Notes: a model not told the origin generated them from the sequence alone. DNA of 59,754 nucleotides from Candidatus Thermoflexus sinensis (GCA_016842045.1 JAEVEY010000044.1:1-59754), one strand, 5' to 3'. Counted from the first letter of the stretch, positions 44,494 to 53,921 are shown. A program made the numbers and translations.

Positions 44494-45504
44494 ATGAGCG
44501 GGAAGGGCATGCCCACCATTTATGACATTGCGCGGGAAGCGGGCGTTTCCATCACCACGGTCTCCAACATCCTGAACAACAAGGGCCGGTTCAAACCGGA
44601 GACCGTGGCCCGGGTGTTAGAGGCGGTGGAGCGTCTCCGATACCGTCCGAACTTCGCCGCCAGAAGCCTGGCGGCCCGTCGGACCTACACCGTGGCCCTT
44701 TCCGCGCTGTTGACCCCGGAATCCTTTGACCCCCTGAACCTCCAGTATTTCGGGGCCATCGCGCAGGTCGTCAGTCGCTCCGGGTTTAATTTCCTCCTCC
44801 ACATCAGCCACGATCGGGAATCCTTCGAGCGGTTTGCCTCCACCGGGATCTGCGAGGGCTGGCTGTTGATGATGATCCGCCGTCAGGATGAGCGTGTTTC
44901 CCTCCTGAAGGATCTGGGCGTCCCCTTCGTTTCCATCGGCCGGCCGGACGAGGTGGAGGGGATCGATGTGGTGGATACGGATTTCGAGCAAACGGCCCGT
45001 TTGGCGCTGGAGCATTTGCTGGCCCTGGGGCATCGACGGATCGCCTATCTGGCGGAGCCGCTCGAGTTCGGCTACTCCGCGATCCGCCTCCGGGCGTATC
45101 GGGCGCTCCTGCGGGAATACGGCCTGGAGGAGAACGCGGACCTAGTGGCGGAGACCGATGGGACGGAGGCGGGGACGGTGCGGGCGCTGGAGGCGCTGTG
45201 GTCCAAAGGGGAGCCGATCACGGCGATCATCACCCATGACATCCCGGCCCTCACGGTGCTGCAGACCCTCAAAAGCTGGGGACTGCGGGTTCCGGAGGAT
45301 GTTTCGGTGGTTGGGTGTTCGGACTCGCCGCTGGCGGCGCTGGCGGACCCGCCGCTGACCACGATCAACCTGCATGTGGACCGGATTGCCGAGGCGGCCG
45401 CGGAGGCCCTGGCCCGTCGTCTTCAGGAGCCGGAGGCCCCGCCGGTTTACACCCTGATCCCCGCCCGGCTGGTGGTGCGAGGATCCACTGGCCCATGTCG
45501 ATGA
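44494..45504 (+). CDS. LacI-family transcriptional regulator
   Basis: The protein has 336 residues. The helix-turn-helix is TIYDIAREAGVSITTVSNIL (about 8-27), followed by the hinge RPNFAARSLAARRT and a periplasmic-binding-like effector domain (RRIAYLAEP, PEDVSVVGCSDSPLAALADPPLTTI). It probably senses a sugar or oligosaccharide taken up by the MalEFG-type system next to it and binds the double operator ahead of its own gene. GGAG lies about eight bases before ATG 44494. Confidence 0.9.
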   Translation: MSGKGMPTIYDIAREAGVSITTVSNILNNKGRFKPETVARVLEAVERLRYRPNFAARSLAARRTYTVALSALLTPESFDPLNLQYFGAIAQVVSRSGFNFLLHISHDRESFERFASTGICEGWLLMMIRRQDERVSLLKDLGVPFVSIGRPDEVEGIDVVDTDFEQTARLALEHLLALGHRRIAYLAEPLEFGYSAIRLRAYRALLREYGLEENADLVAETDGTEAGTVRALEALWSKGEPITAIITHDIPALTVLQTLKSWGLRVPEDVSVVGCSDSPLAALADPPLTTINLHVDRIAEAAAEALARRLQEPEAPPVYTLIPARLVVRGSTGPCR

Positions 45505-45592
45505 ACGGCGAAAATAAGCGGGCTCCGCCCGGAGGCTATGGGGGAATTCAGGAGAGCCCATCGATGATGGGATGTTCCCTACCAGCAAGCTC

Positions 45593-45615
45593 CGGAGGCC
45601 TGCCTGCGGCCTCCG
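45593..45615 (+). other. Hairpin between regulator and binding-protein genes
   Basis: CGGAGGCC (45593-45600) pairs with GGCCTCCG (45608-45615), loop TGCCTGC. It sits in the 143-bp gap before the binding-protein gene. No T-run, so more likely an RNA-processing or stability element that separates the low-copy regulator from the abundant binding protein. Confidence 0.4.
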
Positions 45616-45647
45616 AAGCCGGAAAATCTGGAATGGGGAGGTGGAAG

Positions 45648-46967
45648 ATGGTTCCGCGACATTCCTATGTGTGGATGGCGGTGTTTGTGGCGCTGGGCCT
45701 GCTGCTGGCGGCCTGCGCTCAGCCGGCGACGCCCACACCGACCCAGGCACCGGCCCCGACGCAGCCCCCCCAGCCGACCCAGGCGCCGGCTCCCACTCCC
45801 ACCCCCGCCCCGAAGGTCAAGATCACCTACTGGGAGCAGGAGAACGAGGAAGTGGACGCCTTCCTGGATGAGCTGGTCGCCGACTTCATGAAAGCGCACC
45901 CGAACATCACCGTCGAGCGGGTGCATTACGGCAACGAGGAGCTGCGCGATCAGTTCCAGGCGGCCAGCCTGGCCGGGGCGGCCCCCGAGCTGGTGCGGGT
46001 GCCCAACGACTTCGCCGGCCCCTTCAGCGCCCTGGGCATCATCGCCAAAGCCACCGACGTGTTCGATCGCGCCTTCCTGGATCAGTTCATCCCTGAAGCC
46101 CTGAACGCCACCCGGGTGAAGGGGGAGATCTGGGGGGTGCCCGACAACTATGGCAACCACCTGATGTTGCTTTACAATAAAGACCTGGTCAAGGAACCCC
46201 CCAAGGATACCGATGAGTTGATCCGGATGGCCCAGGAGCTCACCAAAGGCGAGATCCAGGGCTTCGCCTACAACCTGAACGAACCTTTCTGGCTTGCCCC
46301 CTGGCTGGGTGCCTTCGGGACCTGGCCGCTGGATGAGAACGACAAGCCGACCTTCGACAACGAGGGCACGGTGGGGGCGCTTCAGTTCGTCCAGGACCTC
46401 AAGTTCAAGCACAAGGTGGTCCCCCAGGAGTGCGATTACAACTGTGCCGACACCCTCTTCAAGGAGGGCAAGGCGGCGATGATCATCAACGGCGACTGGT
46501 CCCTGGGCGGCTACGCGCAGGTCCTGGGCGACAAGCTGGGCGTGGCCCCGATCCCGAAGGTGACGGCCACCGGCAAATATCCTACCCCCATGACCGGTGG
46601 CAAATACTGGATGGTCTCCAGGGCTGTCCTCCAGGATCCCGCTAAGGTGGAGGCCGTCAAGACCTTCGTGGCCCACATGACCTCAGCGGACGTGCAGAAG
46701 AAGTGGATCGAGAAGTTCAAGCGCCTGCCCTCCCTGCAAGCCCTGAAGGATAATCCCGCGATTCAGCAGGATCCGATTCTGAAGGGCTCCTTCGAGCAGT
46801 TGCTGCTGGGTCGGCCCATGCCCGCCGCCCCCGAGATGCGCTGTGCCTGGGATGCCATGCGCCCGAACCTGGAGGGCGTGATGGCGGGGACCCTCAAGCC
46901 GGCTGATGCGGCAAAGGCCATGCAGCAGGCAGCGGATCAGTGCGTGGCAGAGCTGGGGAAGAAGTAA
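45648..46967 (+). CDS. Sugar ABC transporter substrate-binding lipoprotein (MalE-like)
   Basis: The protein has 439 residues. The signal peptide ends in the lipobox LLAAC, and a Pro/Thr/Ala-rich linker (TPTQAPAPTQPPQPT-like) follows. The family 1 solute-binding fold is shown by KITYWEQENEEVDAFLDELV, PNITVERVHYGNEELRDQF, GEIWGVPDNYGNHLMLLYNKDL and KAAMIINGDWSLGGY. It resembles maltose/maltodextrin-binding proteins; exact sugar unknown. GGGGAGG precedes ATG 45648. Confidence 0.9.
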   Translation: MVPRHSYVWMAVFVALGLLLAACAQPATPTPTQAPAPTQPPQPTQAPAPTPTPAPKVKITYWEQENEEVDAFLDELVADFMKAHPNITVERVHYGNEELRDQFQAASLAGAAPELVRVPNDFAGPFSALGIIAKATDVFDRAFLDQFIPEALNATRVKGEIWGVPDNYGNHLMLLYNKDLVKEPPKDTDELIRMAQELTKGEIQGFAYNLNEPFWLAPWLGAFGTWPLDENDKPTFDNEGTVGALQFVQDLKFKHKVVPQECDYNCADTLFKEGKAAMIINGDWSLGGYAQVLGDKLGVAPIPKVTATGKYPTPMTGGKYWMVSRAVLQDPAKVEAVKTFVAHMTSADVQKKWIEKFKRLPSLQALKDNPAIQQDPILKGSFEQLLLGRPMPAAPEMRCAWDAMRPNLEGVMAGTLKPADAAKAMQQAADQCVAELGKK

Positions 46968-47092
46968 GGCTTGAATCGGGCGCGGCGGGGGGCTGGTTCA
47001 GCCCCCCGCCCGCTGGTTGAATGAACACGCGCCATCGCAGCGGGCTGGGAGGACGGCCCCTGAGCGGCGGCGCAGGACAGGAGGGATGCGGA

Positions 47093-48457
47093 ATGGGTGC
47101 GTTAACCCCTTCGCTAATGATCCGCTCCCTGGGCCAGGTTCTTGGATTTGTCTTCGCCATCGCAGTCGTTCTGGCCCTGTTAGAAGGCTATGTGTATCTC
47201 CTCTTCTTCCGACGGCCCCGGAGTCTCCCCTCGGCTGTGTTCGCTCGAGGTGTCCAGAGTGCCATCGCAATCCTCTTGGTTTTGCTGACCCTGCGCTTTC
47301 TGGATCGGATGGGGCTTGTCGCCGACCTGGTCGCCGCATGGGGGTTAACCCCGGTGGTGACCCTGCCGGAGCGCCTTTGGGACGCCTGGGCGGCCCTCAC
47401 GCCGATGCCATGGCGCCTGATCCTCCCACCGGTAGCGGTCCTGGTTCTGGAGGCGGCGATCTACCTCACCGGGGAGCCCCGCCCCTCTCGTCTGGGGCTG
47501 GCCTATGTTCTCGTTCTTCCTGCCCTCGTCGGCATCAGCTTCCTGATCATCATCCCCTTCCTGTTCGAGGTGCGTCTGGCGTTCTCGAACATGGCGATGT
47601 ATACGGCTCAGAACCCTCAGTTTGGGCTTCAGTATGGCATCGAAAACTTTATTAAGGTGTTCACGGGACCTGTGGCGAAGGATGCCACATTCTTTGAGGT
47701 ATTGGGACGGACGGTCCTGTGGACTGTCATCAATGTTTCCCTCCATGTCACCGGGGGCCTGATCCTGGCGCTGTTGCTGAATCGCTCGATGCGGCTGCGG
47801 GGCCTTTACCGGACGATCCTGATCCTCCCCTGGGCGGTCCCTTCCACGATCACGGCGATGGCCTGGCGCAACGAGTTCGACTTCCGCTACGGGTTCTTCA
47901 ACATCCTGCTCCGAAACGCCCAGCAGTTCTTCACGGACCTGGCGGCGCAGACTCAGACGCTCCCCTTGATTTATGACCTCTTCAACTGGCTCTCCCAGGC
48001 CATCCATCCCGTCCCCTGGCGGCAGGACCCCACATGGGCCTTCATCTCAGTGGTTATGACCAATGTCTGGCTGGGGATCCCGTTTATGATGGTGGTGATC
48101 CTCGGGGGGTTGCAGAGCATCTCCCAGGAATACTACGAGGCGGCGGAGATCGATGGGGCCAGCAAATGGCAGCAGTTCCGCCACATCACCCTGCCGCTGC
48201 TCCGCCCGGTGCTGGTGCCGGCGACCATCCTGGGGACGGTGTGGACGTTCAACCGGTTTGAGGTGATCTATCTGGTGACGCAGGGCGGGCCTCAGGAGAA
48301 GACCGATATTCTGGTATCGTCGCTTTACAAAGCCATCTTCCAGTTTTACCGTTACGGCTTCAGCGCTGCGTTCGCGCTGGTGATCTTCCTCATCCTGCTT
48401 CTCTGGTCGATCATTTATCTGCGGATCACAAGGGGATTACGGGGGGTTTATGAATGA
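47093..48457 (+). CDS. ABC sugar transporter permease (MalF-like)
   Basis: The protein has 454 residues and about eight membrane helices. The N-terminal ~150 residues add three extra helices before the standard permease core, as in MalF. The EAA loop is EYYEAAEIDGASKWQQFRHI with LPLLRPVLVPA after it, the contact for the ATPase. CAGGAGGG is seven bases ahead of ATG 47093; an ATG at 47021 in frame lacks a site. The stop overlaps the next ATG. Confidence 0.9.
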   Translation: MGALTPSLMIRSLGQVLGFVFAIAVVLALLEGYVYLLFFRRPRSLPSAVFARGVQSAIAILLVLLTLRFLDRMGLVADLVAAWGLTPVVTLPERLWDAWAALTPMPWRLILPPVAVLVLEAAIYLTGEPRPSRLGLAYVLVLPALVGISFLIIIPFLFEVRLAFSNMAMYTAQNPQFGLQYGIENFIKVFTGPVAKDATFFEVLGRTVLWTVINVSLHVTGGLILALLLNRSMRLRGLYRTILILPWAVPSTITAMAWRNEFDFRYGFFNILLRNAQQFFTDLAAQTQTLPLIYDLFNWLSQAIHPVPWRQDPTWAFISVVMTNVWLGIPFMMVVILGGLQSISQEYYEAAEIDGASKWQQFRHITLPLLRPVLVPATILGTVWTFNRFEVIYLVTQGGPQEKTDILVSSLYKAIFQFYRYGFSAAFALVIFLILLLWSIIYLRITRGLRGVYE

Positions 48458-49398
48458 GGGGGAAAGGGATATGGTCTTCCATGGTAGAAGTCCCGGCGGC
48501 CCCGGCCCGGCTATGGCCGCGCCTTCAGCTGCGCGCGTTGTTTTACCGACCTCGTGGGGATAGCCCGATCAAGCGGTTGTTCATCCATCTGGCGCTGTGG
48601 GTCGCCTGTTTGATCGCGGTTTACCCCGTTCTGCGAGTGGTCACCATCTCCCTGCGGCCGGCGAACAAGCTGCTCACCACCAGTCTGGCCATTATCCCGG
48701 AAGACGCGACGCTGGCGAACTATATGGAGCTGCTGTTCGGACGGCCGGGGCGTCCGACGGAGTTCTATCTCTGGATCTGGAACAGCCTGGTTATCACCGT
48801 CACCACCGCGACGATTGGGTTGCTGCTTTCTGCGACCGCCGCCTATGCCTTCTCCCGCTTTCGCTTTCCGGGCCGCAATGCCGGGCTGATCTTCCTGCTC
48901 AGCACCCAGATGTTCCCGGCGGCGATGCTGCTTTTGCCTCTCTTCATCATGATCTCCCGCCTGGGTCTGATCAATTCCTACCTCGGGCTGGTTATCGCCT
49001 ACTCTGTGACCGCTGTGCCCTTCAGCATCTGGATGCTCAAGGGGTATTACGACACGATCCCCCGGGACCTGGAGGAGGCCGCCCTGATCGATGGCGCCTC
49101 CCGATTAGGAGTTCTCTGGCACATCATCCGCCCCCTCTCCACCCCGGCCCTGGCCATCGCCTTCCTCTTTAACTTTATGAGCAGCTGGAACGAATACATT
49201 GTGGCCCGCATTATCCTGAACAAGCGGGAGATGTACACCTGGCCTCTGGGGCTGTGGACTTTCACGGAGCAGTACACGGTATTGTGGGGGAAGTTCGCCG
49301 CCGCCTCCATCCTGGTGGCCGTCCCGGTCACATTGCTTTTCCTCTATTCCTCCCGCTGGCTGATCTCCGGATTGACGCTCGGAGGTGTGAAGGAGTAG
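48454..49398 (+). CDS. ABC sugar transporter permease (MalG-like)
   Basis: The protein has 314 residues and six membrane helices. YPVLRVVTISLRP is a MalG-type start of the core, and the EAA loop reads DLEEAALIDGASRLGVLWHI with RPLSTPALAIA after it. ATGA overlap with the MalF-like gene couples translation. No ATP-binding subunit gene follows; a shared MsmK/UgpC-type ATPase elsewhere must be assumed. Confidence 0.92.
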   Translation: MRGKGIWSSMVEVPAAPARLWPRLQLRALFYRPRGDSPIKRLFIHLALWVACLIAVYPVLRVVTISLRPANKLLTTSLAIIPEDATLANYMELLFGRPGRPTEFYLWIWNSLVITVTTATIGLLLSATAAYAFSRFRFPGRNAGLIFLLSTQMFPAAMLLLPLFIMISRLGLINSYLGLVIAYSVTAVPFSIWMLKGYYDTIPRDLEEAALIDGASRLGVLWHIIRPLSTPALAIAFLFNFMSSWNEYIVARIILNKREMYTWPLGLWTFTEQYTVLWGKFAAASILVAVPVTLLFLYSSRWLISGLTLGGVKE

Positions 49399-49422
49399 GA
49401 GTTCGTCCCCTCTCTTCTTCGC

Positions 49423-49468
49423 GGAAATTCGAAAGGGGACAGCTCAGCTGTCCCCCTTTCGAATTTCC
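49423..49468. terminator. Long palindrome between convergent operons
   Basis: GGAAATTCGAAAGGGGACAGC (49423-49443) is mirrored by the complementary strand up to 49468 with one extra C, giving a stem of about 21 bp. It lies in the 128-bp gap between the ABC importer and the lipoprotein gene and probably ends transcription from both sides, though no T-run is present. Confidence 0.5.
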
Positions 49469-49526
49469 GGGGGCGGTGCGGGCTGTTGCTCATCGCTCGC
49501 ACGTCCGGGGCTGGCGGAGCGGAGCG

Positions 49527-49991
49527 CTACCGATCCTGCCCTTCCACCGGCTCCTGCATCCGATCGGGAGGGCATAGGAAGGGGATGCCATCGCGCCCGG
49601 CATGGTAAGCATATCGCTGCCCCTGGGCCTCCAGGATCACCCGATAGCCGGGGGTGAGGACCTGCAGATACATCCGTCCGGGCTCCGGGCACCCCAGGCT
49701 GCTATCCGGCCAGGTCACCGCCCGCGCCTCGACCACCCGGATCTCATCGATCCGAAGGCCCAGGCGGGCGGCCAGATCCTGCCGGGCTCGCTCGCTGATC
49801 TCCCTCAGAGGAACCTCCACGGTTGGACCTCCTGGGCCCTTCAGAGGCGGGGCTGGAGTGGGAAACGCGGGGGCCGGAAGCGGCGAGAAACCTTCCAGGG
49901 GGGAAACCCCCGGGGTTGCCGGCGCGCAGGCCCCCAGCCAGATCCCTAAGAACCCGAGCCCCACGATTTGGAACCATCGCCAGCGCTTCAT
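49527..49991 (-). CDS. Small lipoprotein of unknown function
   Basis: The protein has 154 residues. A signal peptide with lipobox LGAC at about 17-20 is followed by a Pro/Ala-rich spacer and a ~75-residue domain (ARQDLAARLGL, TWPDSSLGCPEPG, YLQVLTPGYRVILEAQGQRY, AYHAGRDG). This domain pattern (W-x-DSSLGCP-x-PG ... TPGY) recurs in secreted proteins of Chloroflexota and cyanobacteria but has no known role to me. AGGAGG is seven bases ahead of ATG 49991. Last gene of the NurA-HerA unit. Confidence 0.75.
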   Translation of the reverse strand: MKRWRWFQIVGLGFLGIWLGACAPATPGVSPLEGFSPLPAPAFPTPAPPLKGPGGPTVEVPLREISERARQDLAARLGLRIDEIRVVEARAVTWPDSSLGCPEPGRMYLQVLTPGYRVILEAQGQRYAYHAGRDGIPFLCPPDRMQEPVEGQDR

Positions 49992-50083
49992 CGATAGGCC
50001 TCCTGGGAGGATTTCATCCAGAAAGACGATCCCAGGAAGCCATGGGTTCCTGTTTCCTGCACCTTCTGCTTTGGAAGCGGGGT

Positions 50084-50103
50084 GGGCAAGGCATGCCTTG
50101 CCC
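50084..50103. repeat. 20-bp palindrome GGGCAAGGCATGCCTTGCCC
   Basis: Perfect palindrome between herA and the lipoprotein gene; sister of 15432-15451. Both share the AGGCATGCCT centre and CCC-type flank. Confidence 0.6.
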
Positions 50104-50114
50104 CTACCCAATCC

Positions 50115-51821
50115 CTAATCCTCACCCTCCCCCCGCATCACGTTCAGGTAGTTCTCCACCAGATCCTCCCGTTGATTGCCCTGGGCCAGCTCCTTATAGA
50201 ACGAGGCGTCATAGGATCGGGTCCGCACCACCACCGGCATGGGCACCGCGTGCCCCAGAAGCAGGGCCTGCTGTTTGGTCTCCAGACGGGCCAGCACCTC
50301 GCGCAGCCGGGAGGCGCCGGAGATCCCCGCCAGGGCCGCCCGCACATCCTCCTCATGATCCAGCAGGCACAGCACCCGCGTCCCAATCTGGGAGAGCACC
50401 TCGCTGTCGATCTGGCTGGGCCGCTGGTCGACGATGAGCAGCGTGACGTTATACTTGCGCAATTCCCGGGCGATGGTCCCGAACACGGTATGCTCGGCGA
50501 TGCCCGGCTGCAGGAACTTGTGGGCTTCCTCCACGACGATCACCAGATGCGGCGGCTCCCGACCTGGATCTCCCAGGGCGGCCTCTTTGCGGCGGACGTA
50601 TTCCGCGTGGATGCGTCGGGTCAGGTAGTTGGCCACCAGCACGTAGGCGGCCATGTCGTTGCCGTAGCGGCCGAATTCGAGGACCACGCTCTGGCCATTG
50701 AGGATGCGGGAGAGGATCGCCTGGGCCGCGTCCTCGGAGGTCTGGGGGACCAGAAACCGGAACCGGTGGAAGAGGCCCAGCTTCCGCTGAAGGGCCCCCA
50801 GGGTGCTGCTGGTGATCAGGTCCCGCTCCACCAGCTCCGTCAGCGGATCCGCTATGGCTTCTTCCTCCCCTTCAACCGGCGCGCGCTCCTCCTCCAGAAG
50901 GATCCGTAGCCAGTCCCGGCCCAGCCGTCGCCGCAGCATGTAAAGGGCGCCAATCTGAACCTCGCTCAGGCCGATCACCCCGCGCAAAAGTTCCACATCT
51001 TCCGGCTCGATCTGGTCGTAGCCGATGCGGATCACGAGATCATACCGGCTGTTGCGGCGCCGGGAGGATTCCTCATCGAGGGTGGCGATGACGACGCGGG
51101 AGAAGCATCCGGGCAGTTGCTTCAGGCCATTCACCAGCCCTTCCTCGCCCGGCGCGCTCCATCCGTATTCGTTGTGCATATCGAACACCAGGGCCACCGA
51201 GGCGTTGTGGCGGATGACCCCGGCTAACAGCAGCCGGGTGAGGAACGTCTTCCCGGTCCCGCTCTTCCCAAACACGCCGCTCGAGCGCTCCACGAAGCGA
51301 TCCAGGTTGAGAGGGATGTGCACCCCCGGCATGTCCAGGGGCTCCCCGATAACGAAATAACGATCCTCCCGCCCTTTCACGCGAGGCCGGAAGATCGCGT
51401 GGACCTCTTCCTCGGTGGCCTCATAGACCGGGGAGAAGTGGGCGGGGACGGTTTTCACCGGCCGGGGGAGCGGATCGTTCTCCTCGAGGACCAGCATCGG
51501 CTGGACGTGGATCTGGCCGAAGACCCCGATGCCCGCCATCATCTCCCGGATCAGCGGATCGTCCGGATCCGGAGGCATCCGGGCGAGGTCCGGGTTGGCG
51601 CTGTCCAGCCGGATGTCCGTGATCATCCCGAAGAAGCGCCGTCGGTAGCCGCGGATCACCACGTAGCGCCCTACCGCCAGACCCTCGATGGCGATGCGGG
51701 GGTCCAGCTTGACCACCAGCCCTTCCGAGAGGGAGCCTCCGATCACCATCCCCAGCCGGCGTGCCTCCATAGGAGAGGGAGCCGATCGGGCTCCAAAGAC
51801 CACATCCGGTTCTGAAGCCAT
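50115..51821 (-). CDS. herA: HerA-like DNA helicase/translocase ATPase
   Basis: Hexameric FtsK/HerA-type ATPase that in Archaea works with NurA in DNA end resection. It has 568 residues. An N-terminal HAS-barrel (about 20-75) precedes the ATPase core with Walker A GKSGTGKT (185-192) and Walker B LVIVVEEAHKF; the arginine-finger region DQRPSQIDSEVLSQIGTR and C-terminal motif follow. GGGAGG lies ahead of ATG 51821. It is in one leftward unit with the nurA-like gene and a separate HAS-barrel protein. Confidence 0.88.
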   Translation of the reverse strand: MASEPDVVFGARSAPSPMEARRLGMVIGGSLSEGLVVKLDPRIAIEGLAVGRYVVIRGYRRRFFGMITDIRLDSANPDLARMPPDPDDPLIREMMAGIGVFGQIHVQPMLVLEENDPLPRPVKTVPAHFSPVYEATEEEVHAIFRPRVKGREDRYFVIGEPLDMPGVHIPLNLDRFVERSSGVFGKSGTGKTFLTRLLLAGVIRHNASVALVFDMHNEYGWSAPGEEGLVNGLKQLPGCFSRVVIATLDEESSRRRNSRYDLVIRIGYDQIEPEDVELLRGVIGLSEVQIGALYMLRRRLGRDWLRILLEEERAPVEGEEEAIADPLTELVERDLITSSTLGALQRKLGLFHRFRFLVPQTSEDAAQAILSRILNGQSVVLEFGRYGNDMAAYVLVANYLTRRIHAEYVRRKEAALGDPGREPPHLVIVVEEAHKFLQPGIAEHTVFGTIARELRKYNVTLLIVDQRPSQIDSEVLSQIGTRVLCLLDHEEDVRAALAGISGASRLREVLARLETKQQALLLGHAVPMPVVVRTRSYDASFYKELAQGNQREDLVENYLNVMRGEGED

Positions 51822-52010
51822 TGATAACCTCCCGTCAGCGGACGATCCTTCCGCTCGATTTTTGGGGCTGGCAAAGGCCGGTGGCGCGGCCTTCCTCCGC
51901 TCTGAGCGATGAATAGGGTGAGCCGGGCGCCGAAGGCGGCCGCTCCCCGTGAAAATATGACGCGCACCTGAGGAGACCGCTGAAGGCGGCCTCCTACCCG
52001 CATCCGGGAC

Positions 52011-52640
52011 TTAAGGCGCTTCCGCCGCCATCCGGATCCGGCGCAGCACCTGGCCCAGCCGGGTGGGCTCGTCGGCCAGCAGCCGCACCAGCTCCCGCCC
52101 GACCTGGATCAGGAAATCCTGCCGACGGGGGCCGGCCCGGATGGCGGCGGCGGTGCGGATGACCGCGGCGAGCACATCATCGGAGGTCTCCCGGGCCTCC
52201 ACCAGCGTGCGGATGAAATCCGGCTGTTCGGTGAATCGCTGGATCTGGGCCGGCGGACAGGTGTAAACCGGCTCCAGCAGGGCCGGGGGCTGATGGGGAA
52301 TGCCGTAATAGGTGAAGCGGTCCCGTATATAACCCAGCGTCAGCACCCCAATCTGGACCGGGATGTTACGGTTCTCGATCATATCCTGCTGGATCTCCTG
52401 CGGCGGGACATCCTGGAGCGCTACCATGCGGGTGAGCTCATCGCCCTGCAGGACCAGATCGTAGATCACCCCGATGATGGTCGTCTCGCCCCGGGCGGTC
52501 TGGACGAAGGAGCCGAAGGCCGGGATGTCCTCGGCGGTCAGCCGACAGCCCACCAGAAAGGTGCGGGCGCTGGATTCGATCACCCGCCCGATGAAGGCAG
52601 GCCCTGTGGATGGATTCCAGCGAGCTCGTGGGGTGGCCAT
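52011..52640 (-). CDS. Stand-alone HAS-barrel-like protein
   Basis: The protein has 209 residues. The N-terminal ~70 residues (FIGRVIESSARTFLVG, IPAFGSFVQTARGETTIIGVIYD) look like the HAS-barrel that normally caps HerA-type ATPases. The rest is alpha-helical (TLVEARETSDDVLAAVIRTAA, LVRLLADEPTRLGQVLRRI) and unfamiliar. It lies between nurA and herA on the same strand, so it is likely a third component of the complex. Assignment is by pattern only. Confidence 0.65.
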   Translation of the reverse strand: MATPRARWNPSTGPAFIGRVIESSARTFLVGCRLTAEDIPAFGSFVQTARGETTIIGVIYDLVLQGDELTRMVALQDVPPQEIQQDMIENRNIPVQIGVLTLGYIRDRFTYYGIPHQPPALLEPVYTCPPAQIQRFTEQPDFIRTLVEARETSDDVLAAVIRTAAAIRAGPRRQDFLIQVGRELVRLLADEPTRLGQVLRRIRMAAEAP

Positions 52641-52733
52641 CTCACACTCCTGCTCTGAATGTGTAGCGCCCCATTCCCCAATGAACGGGCTGACATATGG
52701 GGCTTACGCCGCTGGCCTCTGGGTTCCCTTCGC

Positions 52734-53921
52734 TTATCCTCCCAGCCACTCCTTTTGCCGGGCCTTGGCGGAGATCGAGACGCGCAGGCCGCGCCGGAGG
52801 AGGGCCTCCTGAATCATCTGCTCCAGTTGCCTTCGCTCCTCCGAGCGGATGCGGGCCAGCTCATGAGCCCGGGTGAGCAGATACGGATAGGGGGCTTCCG
52901 CCAGGATGCGACACTGATCCCAGATCGCGCGATGCAGCCGATCCAGGCGAGCCCGATCCTGGGCCACCCACTCGGGGATCTCCACGCGGGCGAGGTGCGG
53001 GCGGCCCTCCGTTCCCACGTTGAGATAGAAGAACAGGAGCCGGTGGCCCTCCTGACCCAGGTGATCGTTGATCGGCCAGGTGGGCGCGAAGAGGGCGGAA
53101 CGCTCCCCAGGCGCCAGCAGCTCCGCGAAGAGCGCCCGATCCCGTAGCTGCCCGAAGGGATAGTCCGCCACCTTCTCCCGGGTAATCTCATCCAGCACCC
53201 CCAGAGCCAGCAGGCGAAGCACCGCATGGCCTGTCGGCCGATCCACGTATCCGGCAATGGCGCCTCCTGTTTCCCTGGCCGATTCCAGGGCCTCCACCGC
53301 GCGTCGGAAGAGCTCACGATAGCGTTCAGCCGGGACAGCGGCGAAGGGCTCGCCACGGGCCAGGGCCCACGGGAGCAGCAGTCCATCCGCCAGCCCGACC
53401 GGCGGGCCGAAGGGATCGCCGGCCCGCTGGACCATCGCCGCCGCCAGCTGCTCCAGCTCCTGGATATCCCGCTCTGCCTCCAGGTCATTGAGGGCACGCA
53501 TCTCCCCGTCCTCGGTGAAAAGCTCCTCCTCCCGATACCAGAACACCAGGTGGTGCCGCGTTTGAGGCGGGGCGCCGGAGCCGGAGCGCATCTCGATGAG
53601 GCCGATGTTCAAAACAAAGTAGGGAACGGTCCCATGGCGGTCCGGATAGATCTGGGAGCCATCGGCCGCGATGACCAGAACCTGAGGCTGTTCGGATGGT
53701 AAGGGGAATCGGGCCGCGAGGGGCTCCCCCCATGGGATCGCCCCCCGCCATCCGGCTCGCAAGGCCTCCCGGGCCATCTGTTGCAGGCGCTCCAGATCCT
53801 CGGAGAAGCGGTGGAGCAGGCTCAGGGCATAGCGCAGGGTTGGAGGATGGGCGCGAAGGCGATCCCCTGCGTAATCCGCCATCTCCTGCACATATCGTCT
53901 CACCTGTCGCCAATCCAGCAT
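52734..53921 (-). CDS. nurA: NurA-domain nuclease
   Basis: The protein has 395 residues. The NurA fold is shown by VLVIAADGSQIYPDRH, where Asp87 is a metal ligand, and by a later GGAIAGYVDRPTGHAVLRLLAL segment with another conserved Asp. NurA is a 5'-3' exonuclease/endonuclease that partners HerA. It is the first gene of the leftward unit; a minus-strand TATAAT (complement of 53972-53977) about 50 nt upstream is a plausible -10 with a poor -35. Confidence 0.82.
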   Translation of the reverse strand: MLDWRQVRRYVQEMADYAGDRLRAHPPTLRYALSLLHRFSEDLERLQQMAREALRAGWRGAIPWGEPLAARFPLPSEQPQVLVIAADGSQIYPDRHGTVPYFVLNIGLIEMRSGSGAPPQTRHHLVFWYREEELFTEDGEMRALNDLEAERDIQELEQLAAAMVQRAGDPFGPPVGLADGLLLPWALARGEPFAAVPAERYRELFRRAVEALESARETGGAIAGYVDRPTGHAVLRLLALGVLDEITREKVADYPFGQLRDRALFAELLAPGERSALFAPTWPINDHLGQEGHRLLFFYLNVGTEGRPHLARVEIPEWVAQDRARLDRLHRAIWDQCRILAEAPYPYLLTRAHELARIRSEERRQLEQMIQEALLRRGLRVSISAKARQKEWLGG

